A DNA stretch of 5,973 nucleotides from Candidatus Wolframiiraptor sp. (GTDB lineage: Archaea; Thermoproteota; Nitrososphaeria_A; Caldarchaeales; Wolframiiraptoraceae): the NCBI GenBank assembly GCA_003660635.1, contig QMUP01000057.1, forward strand, positions 1 to 5,973, in the 5' to 3' direction. Positions 1 to 5,740 of this stretch are shown piece by piece. Numbering within the stretch: the stretch's first letter is position 1; every line of letters begins with the position of its first letter. Made by a program: the position numbers and the translations under genes. The notes beneath the pieces are model-generated. The model had not been told where the DNA came from, ran no database searches, and saw only the letters and a list, made by a program, of their open reading frames with translations.

Positions 1-830
1 AAATGGTCGGGAGACCGGTGGTGTTTCGACCGGAGATCGCTGAAAAGAGGCCTGGAGACGAGATAGCGAAGATAATAGACCTAGAGGCCCTCAGCGACAA
101 GAGTGTACACGCGCTTAGGAAAGTAAACTTAACGATTAGAAGCGGTGAAATCGTGGGAATAGCGGGTATAAGTGGAAATGGTCAGGTGGAGTTAGCGGAA
201 GTTATAGTTGGATTGAGAAAAGCGACTGGTGGAAGGGTGATTATAGATGGAGTCGATGTTACGAATGAGGATCCAAAGAGGATTATCGAACTCGGCGTGG
301 CCTACATCCCGCCCGAGAGTACAAGATGGGGGATTATCCAAGACATGCGCATAGTCGACAACCTATTCCTGAAAGCATATCGTTATCCACCTTATTCGAA
401 TAGACTTGTTCTGAACTGGAAGAAGATCTTTGAAGACTCTGAGAAATTGGTCAGGAAATTTGAGATAATCACTCCGAGCATCTTCGCTAAAGCGAGGTCG
501 CTTTCAGGGGGAAATATCCAAAGGCTGATCCTCGCGAGAGAGTTATCCGGCCTGATAGGCGGCAAGATACCGAAACTGATCATAGCTGCTTATCCGACGA
601 AGGGATTGGATGTGGGAGCCACAGAATTTGTCCATAAAACTCTGATGAAGTATAAGAAACTCGGGTCGGGGATATTATTCATATCAGAGGACCTCGACGA
701 GATAATGATGCTCAGCGATAGAATAGCGGTGATGCTGGAGGGGAGGATCACGGGAATTCTCAGCCGCGAAGAAGCTGATATCGAGAAGTTAGGGTTATTG
801 ATGTCTAAGGCTGTTGCCCAAGCGCGGTGA
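1..830 (+). CDS. ABC importer ATP-binding protein, C-terminal half (BmpA/NupO-type), 5' partial
   Basis: This is the second nucleotide-binding domain of a two-domain ABC ATPase of the nucleoside/simple-sugar importer family (B. subtilis NupO/YufO type), which energises uptake at the cytoplasmic face of the membrane. The frame is open to the left edge. The ATG at 3 is not the start: MVGRPVVF matches the usual linker after the first domain, so roughly half the protein is missing. Counting from that Met, the Walker A region is GISGNGQV (55-62), without the usual Lys-Ser/Thr. The signature is LSGGNIQR (167-174). The Walker B region is IIAAYPTKGLDVG (193-205), with Ala-Tyr where a catalytic Asp-Glu would stand. 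ISEDLDE (227-233) replaces the switch His. Degeneration of this second site is normal in the family, because the first domain carries the intact one. A short extra stretch, LIGGKIP (184-190), precedes Walker B. Two permease genes follow, so this is one operon. The solute cannot be deduced. Confidence 0.93.
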   Translation, partial: MVGRPVVFRPEIAEKRPGDEIAKIIDLEALSDKSVHALRKVNLTIRSGEIVGIAGISGNGQVELAEVIVGLRKATGGRVIIDGVDVTNEDPKRIIELGVAYIPPESTRWGIIQDMRIVDNLFLKAYRYPPYSNRLVLNWKKIFEDSEKLVRKFEIITPSIFAKARSLSGGNIQRLILARELSGLIGGKIPKLIIAAYPTKGLDVGATEFVHKTLMKYKKLGSGILFISEDLDEIMMLSDRIAVMLEGRITGILSREEADIEKLGLLMSKAVAQAR

Positions 831-831
831 T
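826..831 (+). promoter_or_regulatory. Ribosome binding site GGTGAT for the first permease
   Basis: GGTGAT matches the anti-Shine-Dalgarno end of archaeal 16S rRNA (complement of AUCACC). It lies 5 bases before the TTG at 837 and overlaps the stop codon of the ATPase gene. This supports TTG 837 as the start and suggests translational coupling to the upstream gene. Confidence 0.7.
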
Positions 832-836
832 AGAGT

Positions 837-1946
837 TTGCCCAGGAAAATCCGCACGCCACTCGGTGTGGTGAGGATCGAGAGGAGAGTCACCTATCCGA
901 GATATATTTCCGTTTTAACCACGCTTTTAGCCATATTCCTCGCCTTCGCAGCCGTCGCGATAATCCTGACTTTAATGGGTGTAGATGCCGCGAACGCATT
1001 CATGATAATCGGTAAAGCATTTATCGATCCGAGGCTCCTGCTCCAGAGCATTAAGCAGGCTATACCGATCTGTCTCAGCGCCCTTGGAGTCGGAATAGCG
1101 TTTAAGATGAATTTCTGGAATATAGGGGCTGAGGGCCAAATCTACATGGGAATGCTCGCGTCAACGGGGATGGTCCTCCTCCACGCATATTACGGCATGT
1201 TTAATGAGCAATCCCTTCTCGCCATCATGTTCATATCTTCCTTTATCCTCGGGGGGGCGTGGTGCCTCCTACCAGCCTTTTTAAGGGCGAAGCTGAACGT
1301 AAACGAGATTTTAACAACGCTCATGCTTAATTATGTCGCAATCCTAATCGTCGACTATCTGATCCACGGCCCATGGAGGGATCCAAAGGGCTACGGCTTC
1401 CCCCTATCAATAGAGTTCCCAGATTACGCGAAGCTCCTCTTCATATTCAACAACCCCTCATATACAGGGCTGCTTATCGCGGTCCTCGGAGCAGCGGCGG
1501 CATACTTCATCCTGAAATACACGAAGCTGGGATTTGAGATAAAGGTCGTCGGCCAGAACCCGAATGTCGCAAGGTACGCCGGGATCAATATCTCAAAGGT
1601 GATAACGCTCGGGGGCTTCCTCTCAGGGGGACTAGCTGGAATCGGCGGCCTATCGATAGTCAGCGGGATAATCGGAAGACTGAGACCCAGGGCCTCTCCC
1701 GGCTACGGCTACACGGCGATAATCGTGGCGGCTCTCGCGGGATTGAATCCATGGCTCATAGTCGTGGCGAGTATTTTCTTCGGAGGTCTATTAACGGCGG
1801 GGGAAAGCCTACAGGCGTCCATGAATATCCCGAAGACGGCGACCCAAATGATACAGGCCATAATTTTCTTATTCATATTGATGGGCGAGTTCTTCAAGCG
1901 ATATAGGATAGTTTTCGAGAGGAAGGAGGGCGGGAAGGGAGCATGA
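837..1946 (+). CDS. ABC importer permease (BPD_transp_2 family, NupP/YufP-like)
   Basis: This is one of the two different membrane subunits of a nucleoside-type ABC importer, 369 residues, close to the family's usual length. A basic N-terminus (residues 1-24) is followed by a membrane segment at about 28-47. Further hydrophobic segments lie near 98-118, 127-147, 157-176, 208-226, 253-279, 290-320 and 335-353. Family motifs are clear: WNIGAEGQIYMG (94-105), LNVNEILTTLMLNY (153-166), VVGQNPNVARYAGI (237-250), SGGLAGIGG (263-271) and GYGYTAIIVAALAGLNP (289-305). The start is TTG, chosen because GGTGAT sits 5 bases upstream and no ATG gives the full N-terminus. The 6-base gap from the ATPase and the 4-base overlap with the next permease indicate one transcript. 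It should form a heterodimeric channel with the next gene product. The family call is firm; purine nucleoside as the solute is only the commonest assignment for relatives. Confidence 0.95.
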   Translation: MPRKIRTPLGVVRIERRVTYPRYISVLTTLLAIFLAFAAVAIILTLMGVDAANAFMIIGKAFIDPRLLLQSIKQAIPICLSALGVGIAFKMNFWNIGAEGQIYMGMLASTGMVLLHAYYGMFNEQSLLAIMFISSFILGGAWCLLPAFLRAKLNVNEILTTLMLNYVAILIVDYLIHGPWRDPKGYGFPLSIEFPDYAKLLFIFNNPSYTGLLIAVLGAAAAYFILKYTKLGFEIKVVGQNPNVARYAGINISKVITLGGFLSGGLAGIGGLSIVSGIIGRLRPRASPGYGYTAIIVAALAGLNPWLIVVASIFFGGLLTAGESLQASMNIPKTATQMIQAIIFLFILMGEFFKRYRIVFERKEGGKGA

Positions 1947-2923
1947 TAGAGTGGATTGAATCCGTCCTGCACACGACGGTCCAAATGGGAACAGTATATC
2001 TCCTGGCCTCCCTTGGTGAAATCTATGCGGAGAGATCTGGAATACTCAATCTCGGGCTTGAAGGCATGATGATAATGGGAGCCGCGCTCTCCTTCATCTT
2101 CACCCTCGCGTATGGTCACCTCGCCGCCATAATAGTCTCAATCATAGCCGGGATATTGATGAGCCTGATCCTAGCCGTTATGGCGATCCACATGAGATTA
2201 AACCAAGTGGTCACGGGATTGGCCCTAACGATACTCGGATTGGGGCTCAGCGGATTCCTAGCATTCCCCGAGATCAGGAAGAAAATACTCTTAACACTTA
2301 ACCCAACGCTCCCCGAACAGGCCTTGATAACCCAAGAAGCGCCTAAACTACCGGAGATCGCGGTACCGCTACTCTCTGATATACCCTTGATAGGCAAGAG
2401 CTTCTTCCATCACAACGTACTGGTCTATGTCTCATATATCGCCGCCATCACGATGTGGTTCATCTTATTCAAGACGAAACTCGGGTTAAGCCTCAGATCC
2501 GTAGGCGAAGACCCGGCGACCGCGGACTCACTCGGGGTAAACGTCTTCTTGGTGAGATATCTCGCGACGGTTATTAGCGGTGGATTCGCCGGATTAGCGG
2601 GCGCATACCTCTTCATCGGATTCCATCCATTCTGGCAAGAGGGGATGACCGCCGGCAAGGGGTTCATCGCGCTGGCTCTCGTAATATTATCCACGTGGAA
2701 TCCCTTAAGGGCTATTCTAGGCGCATACCTCTTCGGCGGAGTTGAAACCATTCAGTTCAGACTCCAGCTATTCGGGTTCGGCGCGCAGAGCCCCTATTTC
2801 CTCGCCATGCTCCCCTATCTGATAACGATCATAACCCTGATTCTGATCTCCTTCGAGAACCTGAAGAAGAGGATAGGTGTTCCGAAAGCGCTTGGAATCC
2901 CGTACTCAAGAGAACAGGACTAA
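1943..2923 (+). CDS. ABC importer permease (BPD_transp_2 family, NupQ/YufQ-like)
   Basis: This is the second membrane subunit of the same importer, 326 residues, a normal length for the NupQ type. Family motifs are [17 protein letters not shown] (25-41), [17 protein letters not shown] (87-103), [16 protein letters not shown] (186-201), [12 protein letters not shown] (212-223), [15 protein letters not shown] (234-248) and [14 protein letters not shown] (253-266). Hydrophobic segments lie near 42-57, 60-82, 88-106, 158-176, 203-226, 238-270 and 283-304. A polar loop at about 108-157 separates two halves. The ATG at 1943 overlaps the previous gene's TGA as ATGA, and the region 1925-1940 just upstream is purine-rich (GGAGG at 1925-1929), both pointing to coupled translation. 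Its TAA overlaps the stop codon of the opposing rps19e gene. No T-rich terminator is visible beyond the stop, so transcripts may run into the antisense of rps19e. Confidence 0.95.
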   Translation: MIEWIESVLHTTVQMGTVYLLASLGEIYAERSGILNLGLEGMMIMGAALSFIFTLAYGHLAAIIVSIIAGILMSLILAVMAIHMRLNQVVTGLALTILGLGLSGFLAFPEIRKKILLTLNPTLPEQALITQEAPKLPEIAVPLLSDIPLIGKSFFHHNVLVYVSYIAAITMWFILFKTKLGLSLRSVGEDPATADSLGVNVFLVRYLATVISGGFAGLAGAYLFIGFHPFWQEGMTAGKGFIALALVILSTWNPLRAILGAYLFGGVETIQFRLQLFGFGAQSPYFLAMLPYLITIITLILISFENLKKRIGVPKALGIPYSREQD

Positions 2924-3360
2924 GCCTTCTGCGCGGCCTCCGCCTTCAGGACGATCTTCGCCGCTTCCTCGAGTAATTCCCTGCCCTTTGGGGTGAGAAT
3001 CCTCCCCTTCTTATCCGCCTTCTGAACAAGCCCCGCGTCCTCCAGCTGCTGCAGGATCTTCCGGATTATCGCGCCGCTTCCCTTCGCGAACTTGGGAGGC
3101 CTATGGCCACGCCTATGCCTGCCACCATACAGGGTCCTAAGCCTAGAGACCCCGATCGGCCCCCTTATGTAGAGTTTCCTCATGATCGCGGCCGCCCGAA
3201 TATACCACCAATCTGGATCTTGTGGAGGTCTTTCCTTGTGAACGCCGGTTTTTACGAAGGGCGCCCATGGAGGCGGCTCTATTACCTTATTCTCTTTTAG
3301 GTAGACGGCGACTTTCTGGACCAGCTTCATGGGCTCGGCGAGCTGCACGGGCGACACCAT
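2920..3360 (-). CDS. rps19e: 30S ribosomal protein S19e
   Basis: This is a small-subunit ribosomal protein shared by archaea and eukaryotes and absent from bacteria. In yeast and humans its homologue is needed for maturation of small-subunit rRNA. It is 146 residues long, the usual archaeal size. The conserved core is easy to read: [20 protein letters not shown] (32-51), [20 protein letters not shown] (52-71), [13 protein letters not shown] (73-85), the helix [18 protein letters not shown] (95-112) and RILTPKG (120-126). The protein ends in an Ala/Lys-rich tail. The ATG at 3360 gives the family's normal N-terminus; an in-frame stop lies 27 bases upstream with no other start between. The ribosome binding site is weak. 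It lies 31 bases after rnp4 on the same strand, so the two are probably cotranscribed. The homologue of PDCD5 that often follows rps19e in archaea is not here; the gene instead meets the transporter operon tail to tail. Confidence 0.97.
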   Translation of the reverse strand: MVSPVQLAEPMKLVQKVAVYLKENKVIEPPPWAPFVKTGVHKERPPQDPDWWYIRAAAIMRKLYIRGPIGVSRLRTLYGGRHRRGHRPPKFAKGSGAIIRKILQQLEDAGLVQKADKKGRILTPKGRELLEEAAKIVLKAEAAQKA

Positions 3361-3391
3361 CCGTCGCTCAAATGGCTGAAGAACTCATTTT

Positions 3392-3718
3392 TTAGCCTTG
3401 CTCAGCCCGCCGCTTCTTCTCCCTTATCGCCGGGATGCGTTTGATATAGCCGCAGGTATTACACCTAATTACGACGTGGGTGCTCCGCCTATCCCTAACC
3501 CTCACCGTGAAGGATCCTGGAATATAAAACGGGGTTCCACATTTCCTGCAGATGAGCCTGCGATATCTGGTCGGCATCCTTATCCTCGCCTTCTTACAGA
3601 TTTTCAGGGCTAGTTTTCCCGCTTCCCTCGCGAGTTCGGGTCTATCGGCAGCATGCCTCTTAGCGAATTCCATCAGCCTGGCGATCCGGTCGAGGGCTAT
3701 CCTCCTGATGTCGCTCAA
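3392..3718 (-). CDS. rnp4: Ribonuclease P protein component 4 (Rpp21/Rpr2 family)
   Basis: This is a protein subunit of archaeal RNase P, the ribonucleoprotein that trims the 5' leader from pre-tRNA. In known archaea Rpp21 pairs with Rpp29 on the specificity domain of the RNA. It is 108 residues long, typical for the family. The N-terminal half (1-45) is a basic helical segment, including ALDRIARLMEFAKRHAA and a second helix to about 43. The C-terminal half is a zinc ribbon with CRKC (Cys57, Cys60) and CNTC (Cys86, Cys89), with RYRRLICRKCGTPFYIPG (51-68) characteristic. The TTG start at 3718 is well supported: GAGGAGGA lies just upstream, an in-frame TGA precedes it, and there is no alternative start. 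It is the first gene of a two-gene unit with rps19e and diverges from nep1. Confidence 0.93.
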   Translation of the reverse strand: MSDIRRIALDRIARLMEFAKRHAADRPELAREAGKLALKICKKARIRMPTRYRRLICRKCGTPFYIPGSFTVRVRDRRSTHVVIRCNTCGYIKRIPAIREKKRRAEQG

Positions 3719-3722
3719 GTGA

Positions 3723-3730
3723 TCCTCCTC
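3723..3730 (-). promoter_or_regulatory. Ribosome binding site GAGGAGGA for rnp4
   Basis: On the minus strand GAGGAGGA stands 4 bases before the TTG at 3718 (5 bases from the last G of GGAGG). It is the strongest Shine-Dalgarno match in the window and fixes an otherwise ambiguous TTG start. It also implies that the rnp4 mRNA has a leader of at least about 12 bases. Confidence 0.75.
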
Positions 3731-3744
3731 GCGATAAAGTCAAC

Positions 3745-3750
3745 TTTAAA
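3745..3750 (+). promoter_or_regulatory. Candidate TATA box for nep1 (palindromic TTTAAA)
   Basis: TTTAAA lies in the 59-base spacer between the divergent rnp4 and nep1 starts. Its centre (3747.5) is about 30 bases before the nep1 TTG. With the usual archaeal spacing of about 25 bases from TATA centre to transcription start, the nep1 message would begin at roughly 3772-3775 and be nearly leaderless, which fits the lack of a usable ribosome binding site before TTG 3778. The motif is its own reverse complement and sits about 29.5 bases from the rnp4 start, so it could in principle serve both directions. Assigned from sequence and spacing only. Confidence 0.5.
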
Positions 3751-3753
3751 CAG

Positions 3754-3768
3754 TAATTATGCATTTCA
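3754..3768 (-). promoter_or_regulatory. Candidate BRE plus TATA-like element for rnp4
   Basis: Read on the minus strand this is TGAAATGCATAATTA: a purine-rich BRE-like TGAAAT followed by the A/T-rich GCATAATTA. Initiation about 25 bases downstream, near 3730, would leave a leader of about 12 bases that just retains the GAGGAGGA ribosome binding site. That is why it is preferred over the TTTAAA at 3745-3750 for rnp4. It overlaps the region a pre-initiation complex on the nep1 side would occupy. Confidence 0.4.
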
Positions 3769-3777
3769 ATTTAAGGT

Positions 3778-4470
3778 TTGGAGAAACTCGTACTCGTAAT
3801 CGTCGAAGCAGCAATAGAACTCGTACCAAAGAGTATTAGGAATCATCCGGCCGTAAGGGCATATGCCGCGAAGAGGGGAAAGAGGCCTGAAGAAGTCTTA
3901 CTCGACAGATCATATCACCACGCGGCGATGAGAAAGCTTCGGGAAGCAGAACAGCGTGGGAGACCCGATATCTCGCATTTCATACTCTTAGAGGCCCTGG
4001 GATCACCGCTGAACAAATGCGGCATGTTGGAGTTATATGTTCAAACGAGAAGCGGGCACGTAATCTGGATAAATCCCGAAACCAGACTCCCAAGAATCTA
4101 CGAGAGATTCAAGGGATTAATTGAGAAATTATACGAAGAACCGATCGTCGAAGCAGATGGGAGAATCCTCCTAAAACTCGAGGAGAAAAAATTAAGCGAG
4201 CTGATTAAAGAAGTAGACCCCGATATCCGCATACTTCTCTCAGAAGATGGCAAACCCATGAAGTGGAGCGAATTCGGGAAAATAATCACATCTAGGCGAA
4301 AGCCTCTCGTCATGATAGGCGGATTTCCAAGAGGTGGATTCCATGAAGAAACCATTAGAAACGCAGATGAGATAATCAGCCTATGGCCAGAGCCATTAGA
4401 GGCTTGGGTAATAGCGACTAGAGTAATCTCGATAACGGAACAAGCCCTCAAAATAGGAGAGAAGTTCTGA
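3778..4470 (+). CDS. nep1: rRNA small-subunit pseudouridine methyltransferase Nep1 (EMG1 family)
   Basis: This is a SPOUT-class enzyme. Family members use S-adenosylmethionine to N1-methylate a pseudouridine in the small-subunit rRNA and also help assemble the subunit. At 230 residues it has the normal archaeal size. Diagnostic blocks are HPAVRAYAAKRGKRPEEVLL (23-42), DRSYHHAAM (43-51), RGRPDISHFILLEALGSPLN (60-79), INPETRLPRIYERFKGL (98-114), the cofactor-site loop IGGFPRGGF (180-188) and SLWPEPLEAW (201-210), with the trefoil-knot region at the C-terminal end. All expected conserved blocks are present, so it should be active. The TTG at 3778 is the only plausible start: an in-frame TAA sits at 3772-3774 and the next in-frame ATG is at residue 51. 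There is no good ribosome binding site, so the message is probably nearly leaderless. It is divergent from rnp4-rps19e and ends 6 bases from the tail of the opposing DUF72 gene. Confidence 0.96.
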   Translation: MEKLVLVIVEAAIELVPKSIRNHPAVRAYAAKRGKRPEEVLLDRSYHHAAMRKLREAEQRGRPDISHFILLEALGSPLNKCGMLELYVQTRSGHVIWINPETRLPRIYERFKGLIEKLYEEPIVEADGRILLKLEEKKLSELIKEVDPDIRILLSEDGKPMKWSEFGKIITSRRKPLVMIGGFPRGGFHEETIRNADEIISLWPEPLEAWVIATRVISITEQALKIGEKF

Positions 4471-4476
4471 GGTTTA

Positions 4477-5646
4477 TCACATATCCCTAAAAGTCCACTG
4501 AACCCTGTTTTGAATGATGTCTTTCAAAAACTTCTTTGCGTAAGTTTTATCCAAATTTAACATGAGGGCGGCGACGTGTTTGCAGAAGCTTAACCTCATA
4601 CCAACTCTCGACCAGTCAGCGCAGTTATGAATTATTAGTTTCTTTTCCGAGTCGATTATCACGACATAGTCCTTAACACGTGCAGAGATGTATTGTTCAG
4701 CCAATTCTTCCACTTTTATCAGCGAGGGGTCGATTTCTTTCGCCCGCTTTAATCTCCGCTTGTCGGTTAAAATACTCAGTAATCCTTCGATGTCCTCCGG
4801 AAGATCTTTAGGCGGTATAAGTTCTGAAAGCGTTAGCGTGGGCGTCCTCGATTCTTGAAGCGCTTTCTCAACTTCCTCTAAGATCTTTCTCTGTCTACTA
4901 GTTATTATTCCAAGAATTTCCAAGACCTGCAAGCAGTTGTGAACGGCGTATCCGTGGAAGTGATTGTTGAAAAAACCATAGACTTTGCTAGCTTTCTCCT
5001 TTAACTCCTTTAATTTCGGCTTCCACTCCTCCAGCTCCCCCCTAGGGTAATGATAATAATACCAAGGATTACTCCCCCTGCCATGCCATCTGACATAAGC
5101 GAAATCAGTCGTCACATGTAGCTCTGGAGGTAATAGTGGTTCATCAACGATCGTGTAAGCCACATCGTATTTAGAGAGAGTATTCAAGACATCGGATCTT
5201 AACCAAGATACATCACGGAATTCGACGGCAAAGCGATAGTCTCTAGGAAGAATTTTCAGAAAATTACTTAAGACCTCAAAATGATCAGGGTATACGAATT
5301 TCGGGGGAAGTTGTATTAGAAGTGGACCCAGCTTTTTAGAATTTTTCAAGGGAGACATCAATTCCAAAAACCTCGTGAGATCTTTTTCTACGGCCTTACC
5401 GATGTCAAGTTTCTTATCATGCGTTATTAGTGACGGGATCTTCGCGGCAAATGTGAAGCCTTCGGGGGCAGCTTTCACAAGCCCTTCGATGAACTCGGGA
5501 TTAGGATACGAGTAAAATGTCGAGTCTATTTCGACGGCGTTAAATACTTGACAGTATTTGCGGAATTTACTTTCCCCCGGTTTATAGAATATTCCCTCCC
5601 AGTCTTTGTAGCTCCATCCGCTTGTTCCGAGGATTATCTCACCCAA
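4477..5646 (-). CDS. DUF72 (YecE-like) TIM-barrel protein with C-terminal SWIM-like zinc finger
   Basis: 389 residues. Positions 1 to about 245 form a DUF72 domain, a TIM-barrel-like fold of uncertain function. Visible blocks are LGTSGWSYKDWEG (6-18), FNAVEIDSTFYSYP (35-48), FTFAAKIPSLITH (64-76), LGPLLIQLPP (106-115), FAVEFRDVSW (139-148), AYVRWHGR (183-190) and YGFFNNHFHGYAVHNC (223-238). A charged helical linker (about 250-320) leads to a C-terminal extension: YVVIIDSEKKLIIHNC (327-342), then FCKHVAALML (354-363). This reads as a SWIM finger with His340-x-Cys342 and Cys355-x-His357, the first Cys of the usual CxC replaced by His. SWIM fingers commonly bind nucleic acid or protein. The TTG start at 5646 puts GTSGW at the usual place; no ribosome binding site is visible and an in-frame TAG lies upstream. 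It diverges from a second DUF72 gene and converges on nep1. It is more A+T-rich than its neighbours. The DUF72 call is firm, the SWIM call likely, and no function is assigned. Confidence 0.9.
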   Translation of the reverse strand: MGEIILGTSGWSYKDWEGIFYKPGESKFRKYCQVFNAVEIDSTFYSYPNPEFIEGLVKAAPEGFTFAAKIPSLITHDKKLDIGKAVEKDLTRFLELMSPLKNSKKLGPLLIQLPPKFVYPDHFEVLSNFLKILPRDYRFAVEFRDVSWLRSDVLNTLSKYDVAYTIVDEPLLPPELHVTTDFAYVRWHGRGSNPWYYYHYPRGELEEWKPKLKELKEKASKVYGFFNNHFHGYAVHNCLQVLEILGIITSRQRKILEEVEKALQESRTPTLTLSELIPPKDLPEDIEGLLSILTDKRRLKRAKEIDPSLIKVEELAEQYISARVKDYVVIIDSEKKLIIHNCADWSRVGMRLSFCKHVAALMLNLDKTYAKKFLKDIIQNRVQWTFRDM

Positions 5647-5740
5647 CTTCAGGGCCCCAATTAGAGATGAGTACCCCTAAGGATATTAAATTACCTTAAG
5701 GCAGCTACTAACACAAATATCACTTAATGGATTTTTGGAT
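5647..5740. promoter_or_regulatory. Divergent intergenic region between two DUF72 genes
   Basis: This 94-base spacer separates the two start codons and must hold both promoters. The A/T-rich block 5683-5693 (ATATTAAATTA on the + strand, TAATTTAATAT on the minus) is the best TATA candidate. On the minus strand TTTAATAT (5690-5683) would place initiation near 5661, about 15 bases before the TTG at 5646. On the + strand the same block would start a transcript near 5715, giving a leader of about 20-26 bases. A second + candidate, CAAATATCA (5714-5722), would give a leaderless message for the GTG at 5741. No clear ribosome binding site precedes either gene. Assignment rests on composition and spacing only. 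Confidence 0.4.

Noticed and set aside
3..5. ATG at position 3 as the true start of the ATPase
   Set aside because: The following MVGRPVVF is the usual end-of-first-domain linker in this family, and the frame is open to the edge, so this Met is internal.
1709..2119. Open frame of 136 codons on the minus strand across the junction of the two permeases
   Set aside because: It is antisense to two clear permease genes, has no recognisable domain, and its composition follows from the permease codons on the other strand.
2600..2734. Exact 15-base repeat (GGCGCATACCTCTTC) at 2600 and 2720, 120 bases apart, in the second permease
   Set aside because: Both copies encode Gly-Ala-Tyr-Leu-Phe in glycine-rich membrane segments where the family favours similar residues; the flanks differ, so codon preference and chance explain it better than a duplication.
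3368..3388. Tiny frame (ATG to TGA, six codons) between rnp4 and rps19e on the minus strand
   Set aside because: It has no ribosome binding site and is too short to judge; nothing separates it from chance.
3398..3613. 71-codon + strand frame antisense to rnp4
   Set aside because: It is Pro/Arg-rich and lies opposite the zinc-ribbon coding sequence of rnp4; no homologous motif or start signal is seen.
3363..3718. Nine-base match TTGAGCGAC at the rnp4 start (3718-3710) and again just before rps19e (3371-3363), both on the minus strand
   Set aside because: In the second place it is out of frame with rps19e and the flanks do not match, so a duplicated initiation site is not supported; nine bases can recur by chance at this distance.
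4098..4451. 117-codon minus-strand frame inside nep1
   Set aside because: nep1 on the + strand has every conserved family block over this stretch; the reverse frame is low-complexity Ser/Ile/Phe-rich shadow with no ribosome binding site.
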